The notes beneath the pieces were generated by a model. That model searched no databases, was not told where the DNA came from, and was given only the letters and a program-made list of their open reading frames with translations. A program made the position numbers and the translations under genes. Of a stretch of DNA of 64,000 nt, positions 19,012-27,670 are shown one piece after another (position 1 is the stretch's first letter; the number at the start of each line of letters is the position of its first letter). Source of the stretch: Elusimicrobiota bacterium (GTDB lineage: Bacteria; Elusimicrobiota; Elusimicrobia; UBA1565; JACRDR01). The stretch lies in assembly GCA_016194745.1 (NCBI GenBank), contig JACQBA010000005.1, forward strand, positions 156,884 to 220,883, written 5' to 3'.

Positions 19012-19503
19012 TTAGCGTTTTCGCCTCGACGTCTTCGCCCGCCGCGTCCGCTGCAGGCGCACGAGATTTTGGGGATTCAGAGCCAAGAGCCCGGCCCCCA
19101 GGGGATCGAAGGCGCCGGGGAGCAGGGAGTAGACGCGGGTCGGCGTCACTTTCTCTCGCCGGGATCCCGCCTCGATATCGACGATGTAGAGGTCCGTGTC
19201 CTTGGAGGAGAACTCGAGCAGCACCTGCCGGCAGGCGCCGCAGGGGCGCGCCTTGCGTCCGACCACGCAGGCCGCGCGGATGTCCTTCTGTCCGTGCGTC
19301 ACGGCGGTGCTGACCGCAACGCGCTCGGCGCACATGCTCAGGCCGTAGCTCGCGTTCTCCACGTTCGCGCCCGCGAAGATCCGGCCCGAGCCCGTCAGCA
19401 CCGCGGCGCCGACGGGGTAGCGCGAATAGGGGCAGTACGCGAGCTTCTGGGCGCGCTTGGCGGCCTCGATCAGCGTGCGGATCCGGCGGGGATGGAGCTT
19501 CAT
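19012..19503 (-). CDS. cdd: Cytidine deaminase
   Basis: Hydrolytic deamination of cytidine and deoxycytidine to uridine forms in pyrimidine salvage. Protein of 163 residues, slightly longer than tetrameric bacterial enzymes because of a basic C-terminal tail. The zinc site is intact: CAERVAV (Cys and catalytic Glu) and PCGACRQ (two Cys). The N-terminal YCPYSRYPVGAAVLTGSG and FAGANVENASYGLS substrate segments also match. ATG 19503 overlaps the stop of add by 4 bases; both belong to a nucleoside-salvage set with mtnP. Confidence 0.92.
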   Translation of the reverse strand: MKLHPRRIRTLIEAAKRAQKLAYCPYSRYPVGAAVLTGSGRIFAGANVENASYGLSMCAERVAVSTAVTHGQKDIRAACVVGRKARPCGACRQVLLEFSSKDTDLYIVDIEAGSRREKVTPTRVYSLLPGAFDPLGAGLLALNPQNLVRLQRTRRAKTSRRKR

Positions 19504-20615
19504 GCGTTGGCCTTGCCGAACAGGGCGCGGCTCTCCGCCTCGAAGCGCCGACGCAGGCGCTCGCGGTCCGCGGCCGGCAGGAACAGGTGGTCGACCGAGT
19601 CGAGCGCGATGCCGGCCAGGTCCGCGAGGGAGAATCCCAAGTGCATCGCCGTCTCGAACTCGTGGGTCAAGTCGATCCCGATGATCCCGCGATAGTCCGT
19701 GTTGAGCGTGACCTTCACGCCGGAGCGGTAGAACGACGTCACGGGATGCGACGCTAAATCGGGCACCGACTTGGTGCGGACGTTCGAGGTGATGCCGATC
19801 TCGAGCGGGACGCCGAGCCGCACGACCTCCTGCTGGAGCGCGGGGTCTTCCATGAGGTGTGTGCCGTGGCCGATGCGCCGGACTTCGAGCGAGAGAGCGG
19901 CGCGCAGGTTGGCGGTGCCGACGGTTTCTCCCGCGTGGCAGGTCGCGGGAATGCCGAACTTGCGCGCCTCCTCGAAGAAATCGGCGTACTCCATCGTGGG
20001 GTAGCGGGCCTCGTCTCCGGCCAGGTCCATGCCGACCACGCCGGGTTCGGCGAGGCCGTTCGACTCCCGATAGGCTTTCTTCATGGCGTCGAAGGCGCGC
20101 CGGTTGTCCTTGGGGCTGTGCGAGCGCATGAGGCAGACGATGACGCCGCTCGTCACCCCGTGGTCCTTGAGTCCGCGCTCGAGCCCTTTGAGCACGGCCT
20201 CGAGCGCCGCCTCGACGGTGAACTTGGCTGTCGCGTTGAGGACGGGGGCGAAGCGCGCCTCGACGTGGCGGATATTCTCCGCGGCGCAGTCCTCGCAGAG
20301 CTCGTACGCCGCCCGCTCCAGCGCCCGCGCGTCGCGCAGGAGGGGGAGGATGATCGGGAATACGTCGAGAAACTCCTTGAGCGACTGGCACGACTGGGAG
20401 ACTTGAATGAGCGGGATCAGGTCCTTGAGAGTGGCCGCGGGGAGCTTGACCTTGCGCTCCTTGGCCAACTCGAGGACGGTCGCCGGCCGGAGCGAGCCGT
20501 CCAGGTGGCAGTGGATGTCCACCTTCGGCATCTCGCGCAGCAGCCGTCGCATCTCCGCGGTCGTGCGGGGCGATGCCTCGTCGCGCTTGGCGGCCGCCGG
20601 CTTATGCGGGGACAT
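19500..20615 (-). CDS. add: Adenosine deaminase family protein
   Basis: Zinc amidohydrolase of 371 residues converting adenosine (or a close analogue) to inosine. Metal and catalytic residues are present in order: IHCHLDGSLRP near residue 34, CHAGETVG (His, catalytic Glu) near 230, RIGHGTHL near 255, and LNTDYRG near 313. Eukaryotic and E. coli enzymes have two Asp (NTDDP) at the last site; here the second is Tyr, a change also seen at this place in other bacterial members (NTDNR types). Substrate preference may therefore differ. The start ATG 20615 lies 14 bases inside the end of mtnP. Confidence 0.88.
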   Translation of the reverse strand: MSPHKPAAAKRDEASPRTTAEMRRLLREMPKVDIHCHLDGSLRPATVLELAKERKVKLPAATLKDLIPLIQVSQSCQSLKEFLDVFPIILPLLRDARALERAAYELCEDCAAENIRHVEARFAPVLNATAKFTVEAALEAVLKGLERGLKDHGVTSGVIVCLMRSHSPKDNRRAFDAMKKAYRESNGLAEPGVVGMDLAGDEARYPTMEYADFFEEARKFGIPATCHAGETVGTANLRAALSLEVRRIGHGTHLMEDPALQQEVVRLGVPLEIGITSNVRTKSVPDLASHPVTSFYRSGVKVTLNTDYRGIIGIDLTHEFETAMHLGFSLADLAGIALDSVDHLFLPAADRERLRRRFEAESRALFGKANA

Positions 20616-21528
20616 ATTTCCCGATCAAGAGCTCGAGCTTCTTGTACGTCGCCTTGTTCATGGCCTCGGGGCGAGTGAAGACCGCCGTCGCCATCGCGCT
20701 CGCGCACTGGCAGGAGCGCGACAAGCCGGCGAGCTTCGGCAGCGCCTCTTCGATGACGCGCTGGGCGTTCGCCACATTGGCGGAGAGGTTTGCGACGACC
20801 TGCTCGATCGAGACCTCCTCGCCTTCCTTCCAGCAGTCGTAGTCGGTGACGAGGGCCATGGGCGCGTAGCAGATCTCCGCCTCCCGCGCGAGCTTGGCCT
20901 CGGGGATCGCGGTCATGCCGATGATCGAGTAACCGAGTTGCCGGTGCATCAGGGACTCCGCTCGCGAGGAGAACGCCGGGCCTTCCATGCAAATGTAGGT
21001 GCCGCCTTCGTGGGCGGTGACGCCTTGCCCGCGCGCCGTCTCGAAGAGGGAGCGGCTCATCGCGCCGCAGAACGGGTGGGCGAACGCGACGTGCCCGACG
21101 ATCCCCTCGCCGAAGAACGTCGAACGCCGGCCCTTGGTCTCGTCGGCCAATTGGTCGGGGAACACGAAATGCCGCGGCGCGAGCTCCTCGCGCAGCGAGC
21201 CGACCGCTCCCACCGAGATGATGCGCTCGACGCCCAGGGATTTGAGCGCCCAGATGTTCGCGCGCCCGTTGATCTCGCCCGGGAGGATCTTGTGGCCGCG
21301 TCCGTGGCGAGGCAGGAACGCGCAGCGCACGCCCCGGATCGTCCCGAGGATGATCGCGTCGGAGGGGTCGCCGAACGGCGTCTTGACGCGGACCTCGGAG
21401 ACGTCGGTGATCGACTTCATCTCGTACAGTCCGCTGCCGCCGATGACGGCGAAGCGGACGGGCTGCCGGCCGTTGGCGCGGGTCGGGGCGGCGGAGGATT
21501 TCCTGCGGAGAGTCGCGGTCTTGGTCAT
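20602..21528 (-). CDS. mtnP: S-methyl-5'-thioadenosine phosphorylase / purine nucleoside phosphorylase
   Basis: Phosphorolysis of 5'-methylthioadenosine (or a purine nucleoside) to the base and a ribose-1-phosphate derivative. Protein of 308 residues. The family marks are AVIGGSGLYE at the N-terminus, then LPRHGRGH (phosphate site), ISVGAVGSLRE, ICMEGPAFSSRAES and IGMTAIPEAKLAREAE, with TDYDCW near the end. The N-terminal ~22 residues are a basic extension not usual in the family. Specificity between MTA and other nucleosides cannot be fixed by eye; the MTAP signature FSSRAES is typical. It is coupled to add and cdd downstream. Confidence 0.9.
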   Translation of the reverse strand: MTKTATLRRKSSAAPTRANGRQPVRFAVIGGSGLYEMKSITDVSEVRVKTPFGDPSDAIILGTIRGVRCAFLPRHGRGHKILPGEINGRANIWALKSLGVERIISVGAVGSLREELAPRHFVFPDQLADETKGRRSTFFGEGIVGHVAFAHPFCGAMSRSLFETARGQGVTAHEGGTYICMEGPAFSSRAESLMHRQLGYSIIGMTAIPEAKLAREAEICYAPMALVTDYDCWKEGEEVSIEQVVANLSANVANAQRVIEEALPKLAGLSRSCQCASAMATAVFTRPEAMNKATYKKLELLIGKYVPA

Positions 21529-21539
21529 GGGTCTCCTGG

Positions 21540-22799
21540 CTACGCCGCGGCCTTTTCCTTCTCTTCCGCGTAGAGGGGGAACTTCGCGCAGAGTCGGCGC
21601 ACCTTGTCGTGGACCGCCTTGAGATACGTTTCGTCGCCTTTGTTCTTCAGCGCGTCGTCGATGAGTTCGGCGACTTCGTCCATTTCCTTTTCCCGCATGC
21701 CGCGGGAGGTGAGCGCGGGCGTCCCGATGCGCACGCCGCTCGTGACGAAGGGCTTCTGCGGATCGTACGGGATCGCGTTCTTGTTCACCGTGATCCCGGC
21801 CTTGTCCAGCGCCTCCTCGGCTTCTTTTCCGGTGAGGTTTTTCGGCCGCAGGTCGACGGAGAAAAGATGGCAGTCCGTGCCGCCCGACACGATGCGGTAT
21901 CCCCGATCCTGCATGCCCAGGGCGAGCCGCCGGGCGTTGGCGAGCACCTGCTCCTGGTATCGCTTGAACTCGGGCTTGAGTGCTTCGCCGAAGCACACGG
22001 CCTTCGCCGCGATGACGTGCATGAGAGGACCGCCCTGGGTTCCGGGGAAGAGCACCTTGTCCAAGGCTTGCGCATGCGTCGCCTTGGAGAGGACCATCCC
22101 GCCGCGCGGGCCGCGGAGGGTCTTGTGCGTCGTCATCGTCGTGAAGTCGGTGTGCGGGACGGACGACGGGTAGACGCCGGCGGCGATGAGCCCCGCGTAG
22201 TGAGCCACGTCAGCCGCGAAGAACGCGCCGACAGAGTCCGCCATCTTGCGGAACCGCGCCCAGTCGAAGACGCGGGAGTAGTTGGAGGCTCCGGCGAAGA
22301 TCATCTTCGGCTTGTGCTCCTGCACGAGCTTTTCCGCCTCCTCGTAGTCGAGCATCTCGGTGTCGCGCCGCACGCTCATCGGGACGATCTTGAAGAAGCG
22401 GCCCGAGAAGTTCAGCGGGTGGCCGTGGGTGAGGTGCCCGCCGTGCGCGAGGGACAGGGCCATCACGGTGTCGCCGGGCTGGAGCACGGACAGGTACATC
22501 GTGATGTTCGCCTGGGTTCCCGAATGCGGCTGGACGTTGGCGTGCTCGGCGCCGAAAAGCTTCTTGGCGCGGGCGATGGCCAGGTTCTCCGCGACGTCCA
22601 CGAACTGGCAGCCGCCGTAGTAGCGCTTGCCCGGGTAGCCCTCGGCATATTTGTTCGTCATGATGGAGCCCTGCGCCTCGAGGACGGCGGAGGAGACGTA
22701 GTTCTCCGAGGCGATCAACTCGAGGCCCTCCGCTTGGCGGCGAGACTCGTCCTGGATGGCTTGGTACACTTCGGGATCTTGGCGGCTGAGAGTGGTCAT
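21540..22799 (-). CDS. glyA: Serine hydroxymethyltransferase
   Basis: PLP enzyme interconverting serine and glycine with tetrahydrofolate, the main source of one-carbon units. Protein of 419 residues, normal length. The N-terminal [11 protein letters not shown], the substrate loop [13 protein letters not shown], the cofactor region [15 protein letters not shown] and the PLP-lysine segment [15 protein letters not shown] are all present, so the protein should be active. The stop lies 11 bases before the mtnP start, so it probably leads the glyA-mtnP-add-cdd transcript. It is separated from the exopolysaccharide gene upstream by 126 bases, in which I see no clear promoter. Confidence 0.97.
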   Translation of the reverse strand: MTTLSRQDPEVYQAIQDESRRQAEGLELIASENYVSSAVLEAQGSIMTNKYAEGYPGKRYYGGCQFVDVAENLAIARAKKLFGAEHANVQPHSGTQANITMYLSVLQPGDTVMALSLAHGGHLTHGHPLNFSGRFFKIVPMSVRRDTEMLDYEEAEKLVQEHKPKMIFAGASNYSRVFDWARFRKMADSVGAFFAADVAHYAGLIAAGVYPSSVPHTDFTTMTTHKTLRGPRGGMVLSKATHAQALDKVLFPGTQGGPLMHVIAAKAVCFGEALKPEFKRYQEQVLANARRLALGMQDRGYRIVSGGTDCHLFSVDLRPKNLTGKEAEEALDKAGITVNKNAIPYDPQKPFVTSGVRIGTPALTSRGMREKEMDEVAELIDDALKNKGDETYLKAVHDKVRRLCAKFPLYAEEKEKAAA

Positions 22800-22925
22800 G
22801 GGATAGGGTGGATCGATCCGGGTGCGGCGGCCGTCCGCCCGGGTTGACAGGCCCGCGCGAACGCCGTCGTCTCAGAACTTTATCAAAATGGTTGGGGGTT
22901 GGAAAGGCGGGCGCGGCCGGCTCTA

Positions 22926-24824
22926 TTAGGTAGGGGAGGACTGGGAATCGCCCAGCAGATCGCCCTTGACGCCGTGTCCGGTGGAGGGCTTGAAGGTGGG
23001 GACGAGGTCCAAGAGCCGGTGCAGGGCCGCCTTGGGGTCCTGGCTTCGCATCGACAGTTCCAACTCCAGCATCCGGGCGGGCAATTCGGTGATGCCGCCC
23101 CCGTTCTCGGCCCGCAAGCGCATGATTTCGGGATGTTCCGAGGGTTCCGCGCCGGCCGGGTCCTCGACCAGCTCCTCATGGGATTTCTCACCCTGCTTGA
23201 GGCCGGTGACCGAAATCTCTATGTCGATCCCCGGCTCCAGGCCCGAGAGGAGGATCAGGTTCTTGGCCATGTCCATGATGCGGACGGGGTCTCCCATTTT
23301 GAGGACGAAGATGTCGCCCCCGTGCGCCATAGACGCGGCCTGGAGAATCAAGCCGACCGATTCCTCGACCGTCATGAAGTACCGCGTGGCGTCGGCGTCC
23401 GTGACGGTGACGGGGCCGCCGGCCGCGATCTGCTCCTGGAAGATCCTGAGCACCGAGCCCGAGCTGCCCAGCACGTTGCCGAATCGGACGGCGACGAAGC
23501 GGGTCTTGCTCGACTGCGCCATGGAGCGCACGACGATCTCGGCGGCGCGCTTGGTGGCTCCCATGACGCTGGAGGGACGCACGGCTTTGTCGGTGGAGAC
23601 TAGTAGGAAAACCTCCGCCCCATAGCGGTCGGCCGCCGCCGCGAGCCGGTAGGTCCCGAGCGTGTTGTTGCTCACGCCCTCCTGGACGTTGAATTCCAGC
23701 TGGTGCACGTGCTTGTGGGCCGCGGCGTGAAGGACGACTTGCGGGGAATACTCCTTGAAGACCCGGTCGAGCAGGCCGACGTCCCGGACGTCTCCGAGGA
23801 TCGGGATGATCTCCACGCTGGACTTGGCCGCTTTGAGCTCCGCGTCGCGGTAGAACAGGGCGGTGGCATGGTTCTCCAACAGGACGATGCGCGTAGGCTT
23901 GTAGGTCAGCGCCTGGCGGCACAGCTCGCTGCCGATCGTTCCGCCGGCGCCGCTGACGAGGACGATCTTGCCCTGGATGGTGCGCGAGATTTTTTCGGTG
24001 TCGAGACGGACGACGGGCCGATTTAGGAGGTCCGCGGGACGGACCTTCCGGATTTTCAATCCGTCGGAGCGGGAGCGCAGCATCTCGTCGAGGCTCGGCG
24101 CGATCTTGATTTCGGGGCGCCTTGCGGCGTGCCGCGTCGCCTCGACCACGGAGCGGACGATCTCGCCGCGCTTGGAAGCGATGGCGATCACGATCTCGTC
24201 GATGTGTTGGGTCTTGAGCAGCGACGGCAGGAGCCCGCGGTCGCCGAGTACCGGGACGCCGTGAACGCGGATGCCCCACTTCGCGGGATCGTCGTCGATG
24301 AGGCCGACGATCTCCTGGTGGCGATGCAGGAGCTGGACGAGCAGCATCTCGCCGATGCTTCCCGCGCCGATGACGAGGACCCTCGCCTCGGGCGGCCTGG
24401 CCGTCCATCGAGACTGCAGCCAGTGCATGATCCGCCGCGCGGACGCCCTCATGGCGAAGAGGGCGGAAAAGGCGATCAGCGGCTGCATCAGGAGGACCGA
24501 GCGCGGATAGCGTCCTTGCTCGAGGAACGTGACGCAGGCCGCGTTCAGCACGGCGGCCAGGCAGATCGCCTTGGCGAGCTCCCAAGCCTCGCTCATGCTG
24601 AGGACGAAGTACGCGCCGCGGTTCAAGCCGCAGGCGTACGCCGCGAAGAAGTACGAGAACAGCGCGTACGGCAGGGTGCGGAGGAACAGCAGCTGGTAGA
24701 ACGGCGTAGGCTCGAAATCGAACCGCAGCAGGAACGAGGCGTAGGATGCGAACGTGATGAGGAGGAGATCGGCCGAGAGAAGAAGGAGCCGTCGATGCGA
24801 GAACTGTAGTTGTACCTTAAGCAT
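22926..24824 (-). CDS. Membrane-anchored nucleotide-sugar 4,6-dehydratase (CapD/WbpM/PglF type)
   Basis: Protein of 632 residues. Residues 1-120 form about four transmembrane helices, followed by a Rossmann domain (ARVLVIGAGSIGEMLLVQ). The C-terminal SDR domain has the NAD loop VSGAGGTIGSELCRQ and the catalytic segment STDKAVRPSSVMGATKRAAE, where Met replaces the usual Tyr as in WbpM/PglF enzymes. The expected reaction is UDP-GlcNAc to UDP-4-keto-6-deoxy-GlcNAc, the entry to bacillosamine- or QuiNAc-type sugars. The DegT aminotransferase (31808-32941) and PglC-type transferase in the locus fit this. ATG 24824 is chosen because it begins the first helix; the promoter with two dyad sites lies just upstream. 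Confidence 0.92.
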   Translation of the reverse strand: MLKVQLQFSHRRLLLLSADLLLITFASYASFLLRFDFEPTPFYQLLFLRTLPYALFSYFFAAYACGLNRGAYFVLSMSEAWELAKAICLAAVLNAACVTFLEQGRYPRSVLLMQPLIAFSALFAMRASARRIMHWLQSRWTARPPEARVLVIGAGSIGEMLLVQLLHRHQEIVGLIDDDPAKWGIRVHGVPVLGDRGLLPSLLKTQHIDEIVIAIASKRGEIVRSVVEATRHAARRPEIKIAPSLDEMLRSRSDGLKIRKVRPADLLNRPVVRLDTEKISRTIQGKIVLVSGAGGTIGSELCRQALTYKPTRIVLLENHATALFYRDAELKAAKSSVEIIPILGDVRDVGLLDRVFKEYSPQVVLHAAAHKHVHQLEFNVQEGVSNNTLGTYRLAAAADRYGAEVFLLVSTDKAVRPSSVMGATKRAAEIVVRSMAQSSKTRFVAVRFGNVLGSSGSVLRIFQEQIAAGGPVTVTDADATRYFMTVEESVGLILQAASMAHGGDIFVLKMGDPVRIMDMAKNLILLSGLEPGIDIEISVTGLKQGEKSHEELVEDPAGAEPSEHPEIMRLRAENGGGITELPARMLELELSMRSQDPKAALHRLLDLVPTFKPSTGHGVKGDLLGDSQSSPT

Positions 24825-24848
24825 AATGCGCGCCCTAAGACGCCATAC

Positions 24849-24913
24849 AGTATAAGGTGGCGATGAGATGGAACAGGGGCCGTAGGGCCTGCTTAGTATT
24901 GGGCCTAAAGGCC
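24849..24913 (-). promoter_or_regulatory. Promoter with two 13-bp dyad sites (left end of exopolysaccharide locus)
   Basis: On the minus strand, reading toward capD: site 1 GGCCTTTAGGCCC (24913-24901), site 2 GGCCCTACGGCCC (24889-24877), a -35-like CTGTTC (24876-24871) directly abutting site 2, a 16-base spacer and a -10 TATACT (24854-24849). The initiation site would be about 20 bases before ATG 24824. The sites start 24 bases apart. The same order and nearly the same spacing recur at 43999-44066. The palindromic sites could also act on the divergent plus-strand operon. Confidence 0.65.
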
Positions 24914-24977
24914 TATTTTGCAATAGTTTTTCGAGGAAAGGGGGTGGATTGCGAAATCCAGAAAAGCATGTTAAAAC

Positions 24978-24986
24978 TGCTATGAT
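24978..24986 (+). promoter_or_regulatory. Candidate extended -10 promoter
   Basis: TGCTATGAT fits an extended -10 element (TGN-TATNAT) in the plus direction. It would start transcription about 7 bases before ATG 25000 of the formyltransferase gene, giving a nearly leaderless message; no Shine-Dalgarno sequence is visible before that ATG. There is no convincing -35. It stands about 65 bases from the nearer dyad site at 24901-24913. Confidence 0.35.
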
Positions 24987-24999
24987 CGGCGCTCCGAAC

Positions 25000-25674
25000 A
25001 TGGCCAAATTCAACGCCTCCATCCTGTTCCTGGGAAAAGAGGACGACGCGCACGTCGCCAAGGCTCTCGAGCACTGCCGCCGGAATTTCTCGGAGGTCAC
25101 GGGCTACCTGGGCGTCTGGGGCCAGCCGCTCTCGGAGGAGGTTCTGGCGTGGGAGGGCGACTACATCATCAGCTACCTCTCCCGGTGGGTCGTCCCGGAG
25201 CGCCTGCTCAAGAGCGCGAGGAAAGCCGCCATCAACTTCCATCCCGCATCGCCGGATTACCCAGGGATCGGCTGCAACAACTTCGCGCTGTACGAGGACG
25301 CAAAGGAGTACGGCGTCACCTGCCACCATATGGCCGCCCGGGTCGATACCGGCAGCATCGTCGCGGTCGAGCGATTCCCGGTCGCGCCCGAAGACACGGT
25401 CGCCTCGATCCTGGCGCGGACCTACGACGTCCAGCTTTCTCTTTTTCTCAAGATCATGGATGCTCTGCGCGAGACGGGAGAGCTTCCCGCGTCGTCGGAG
25501 AAGTGGACGAGGCGCCCGTTCACGAGGCAGGAGTTCAACGAGTTGCGCAAGATCAGGCCGGACATGAGCCGCGAGGAGATCGTCAAGCGCATCCGGGCGA
25601 CCAACTTCGGCGCGTGGAAGCCGTACATCGAGCTTCAGGGCTTCGTCTTCGAGCTGAAGACGGGGAAGGAATGA
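25000..25674 (+). CDS. Formyltransferase-family protein (sugar N-formyltransferase candidate)
   Basis: Protein of about 224 residues with the formyltransferase fold: ILFLGKEDDAHVAK at the N-terminus, then SYLSRWVVPERLL, AAINFHPASPDYPGIGCNNF (the catalytic His-containing HxS/P loop), CHHMAARVDTGSIV (with the D in DTG), and a C-terminal helical tail. It is too short for methionyl-tRNA formyltransferase and resembles 10-formyl-THF-dependent sugar N-formyltransferases. With the capD dehydratase and DegT aminotransferase in the locus, a 4-formamido-dideoxy sugar is a reasonable product. In-frame starts exist at 24949 (TTG) and 24982 (ATG); 25000 places the first beta strand at the N-terminus. Confidence 0.78.
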   Translation: MAKFNASILFLGKEDDAHVAKALEHCRRNFSEVTGYLGVWGQPLSEEVLAWEGDYIISYLSRWVVPERLLKSARKAAINFHPASPDYPGIGCNNFALYEDAKEYGVTCHHMAARVDTGSIVAVERFPVAPEDTVASILARTYDVQLSLFLKIMDALRETGELPASSEKWTRRPFTRQEFNELRKIRPDMSREEIVKRIRATNFGAWKPYIELQGFVFELKTGKE

Positions 25675-26594
25675 CGGGCCCGCTGGTCAGCGTGATCGTG
25701 CCGACGCGGGACCGCGCGCCCGTTCTCAAGCGCACCATCGACAGCGTCCTCGCGCAGACTTATCCTCGGCTGGAGCTCCTCGTCGTGGACGACGGCTCCA
25801 AGGACGATACGGAGCGCGTCGCCGCCGCGGCCGGCGATCCGCGGGTCCGCTACCTGCGCAATCCAGGGGCTCACGGCGCGTCGGCGGCGCGAAACGTCGG
25901 GATCGCCCAGGCGCGCGGCGAGCTCATCGCGTTCAACGACGCGGGCGACGAGTGGATCCGGGAGAAGCTGGCGCTGCAGCTCGAGGCGTTCGAGAAGCAT
26001 CCGCGCGCGGGGCTCGTCTACAGCTCGATGATCCGCGTCCGACTCGACGGGCGCCGGTCGCCGCACCCGGCGTCGGTGATCCGCGCCGGCGACGCCGATG
26101 CCTACCGCAGGGCGCTCGCCCTCGACCTTCGGGTTGGAACCCCGACCGCGCTCGTGCGCGCGAGCGTGCTCAAGGACGTCGGCGGCTTCGACGAGCGCTT
26201 GCGGGGACAGGAGGACCTGGAACTGTTCATGCGCGTGGCCTCCCGGGCTCCCGTCCATCATCTGGAGACTCCATTGGCGCTGTTCTACGACGACTCGCGG
26301 TCCGTGTCGCGCGCTTACGGGGACCTTCTCAACGCTCACCGCCGCATCCTTCTCAAGCACCGCGTCGCGGTAGGGCGCGACGGCGGGATCCTGGCGGCGC
26401 ATTTCCGGGCGATCGGAAAGCTGCTGCTCATCGTCGGCCGCTCGCGAGACGGCCGGAGGATGCTTTGCCGCGCGGCCGCGCTGAGCCGGGCCAGGCCTTC
26501 CGACGCCGGTTGGTGGGCGGCGTCATTTCTCGGCGCCGCGGCGATCGGGGCGATGCGGGGCGCCAAGGACCGCCTTGGCGGAGCGACCGGATGA
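25671..26594 (+). CDS. Family 2 glycosyltransferase
   Basis: GT-A fold glycosyltransferase of 307 residues: SVIVPTRDRAPVLKRTIDS, VVDDGSKDDTE (nucleotide binding), RNVGIAQARGELIAFNDAGDEW (the DxD motif appears as NDAGDEW), and GGFDERLRGQEDLELFMR with the catalytic ED. A C-terminal amphipathic stretch may bind the membrane. It probably adds one residue to the lipid-linked repeat unit on the cytoplasmic side. The start overlaps the formyltransferase stop (ATGA) and the stop overlaps the next gene the same way, so 25000-30125 reads as one operon. Confidence 0.92.
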   Translation: MTGPLVSVIVPTRDRAPVLKRTIDSVLAQTYPRLELLVVDDGSKDDTERVAAAAGDPRVRYLRNPGAHGASAARNVGIAQARGELIAFNDAGDEWIREKLALQLEAFEKHPRAGLVYSSMIRVRLDGRRSPHPASVIRAGDADAYRRALALDLRVGTPTALVRASVLKDVGGFDERLRGQEDLELFMRVASRAPVHHLETPLALFYDDSRSVSRAYGDLLNAHRRILLKHRVAVGRDGGILAAHFRAIGKLLLIVGRSRDGRRMLCRAAALSRARPSDAGWWAASFLGAAAIGAMRGAKDRLGGATG

Positions 26595-27670
26595 CGCAGG
26601 CGCGGCGCCGCGTGCTCCTTCTGACCCGCTATTCTCCCATGGGCGCGAGCAGCCGCGTGCGCTCCTATCAATACGTGGAGCATCTCCGCCGGTACGGCTT
26701 CGACGTGGAGGCGCACGCGCTGCTGGGGGACGCCTATCTCTCGAACTTCTACGCCGGCCGGCGGCTTCGATTTATCGGCGCGGCGAGGGCGTACGGCTCG
26801 CGTCTGGCGGCGCTCCTGCGCGCGCGGCGCTTCGATCTGGTGTGGGTCGAGAAGGAGATTCTGCCCTGGCTCCCCGGCTGCGCGGAGCGCGCCCTGCGCT
26901 TCGCCGGGATCCCCTACGTCGCGGACTACGACGACGCTGTGTTTCACTACTACGACCTTCACCGCAACCCGTTGGTCCGAGCGCTCTTGGGCCGCAAGAT
27001 CGACGGCGTCATGCGGGGCGCGGCCGTGGTCGTAGCGGGGAACGATTACCTCGCGGAGCGGGCGGAGAAGGCCGGCGCCAAGCGCATCGAGATATTGCCG
27101 TCGGTCGTCGATCTGGACCGCTACCCGCCCGATCCTCCGCGCCGCGCCGGGCCGCTGACCGTCGGCTGGATCGGCTCTCCGACGACGGCGCGCTACCTCG
27201 CTCCGTTCAAGGACTGCCTCGGGGAGTTCTGCCGGCGCTCCGGCGCCCGCGTCGTCCTGGTCGGCGCCCCCGCGTTCCGCTTGGACGGCGTCCCCGGGGA
27301 GTCCCGGGCCTGGGACGAGGCGCGGGAGGTCGCGGACCTCCAATCGTTCGACATCGGCATCATGCCTCTGGCGGGCGACCCCTGGGATCTCGGAAAGTGC
27401 GGGTACAAGCTGATCCAATACATGGCGGCGCGGCGTCCCGTCGTGGCGTCGCCGGTCGGCGCCAACCGGCGGATCGTCGACTCGACTTGCGGGCATCTCG
27501 CGAAGTCTCCCGAGGAGTGGCTCGCGGCGCTGCTCGCCGTGTCGGGCGACGCGGACGCGCGGCGCCGCATGGGCGAGGCCGGCCGCCGCAAAGTGGAGGC
27601 GTCCTATTGCCTCGCCGTCACCGCGCCGAAGCTGGCGCGGATACTCGAGACGGCCGCGGACGCCTCATGA
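26591..27670 (+). CDS. Family 4-like glycosyltransferase
   Basis: GT-B fold protein of 359 residues. The N-terminal VLLLTRYSPMGASSRVRSYQYV and the VWVEKEILPWLPG region are followed by YVADYDDAVFHYY. The C-terminal domain has LTVGWIGSPTTARYL, the DIGIMPLAGDPWDLGKCGYKLIQYMAARRPVVASPVG nucleotide-sugar site and a final helix. This subtype (with GKCGYKLIQYMA) is common in exopolysaccharide loci. The donor sugar cannot be told. It overlaps both neighbours by 4 bases. Confidence 0.88.
   Translation: MTQARRRVLLLTRYSPMGASSRVRSYQYVEHLRRYGFDVEAHALLGDAYLSNFYAGRRLRFIGAARAYGSRLAALLRARRFDLVWVEKEILPWLPGCAERALRFAGIPYVADYDDAVFHYYDLHRNPLVRALLGRKIDGVMRGAAVVVAGNDYLAERAEKAGAKRIEILPSVVDLDRYPPDPPRRAGPLTVGWIGSPTTARYLAPFKDCLGEFCRRSGARVVLVGAPAFRLDGVPGESRAWDEAREVADLQSFDIGIMPLAGDPWDLGKCGYKLIQYMAARRPVVASPVGANRRIVDSTCGHLAKSPEEWLAALLAVSGDADARRRMGEAGRRKVEASYCLAVTAPKLARILETAADAS

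Noticed and set aside
24901..24925. Sigma-54 promoter (GG-N10-GC) near the formyltransferase gene
   Set aside because: The GG and TTGC elements present do not have the fixed spacing; the dyad sites with a sigma-70-like -10 explain the region better.
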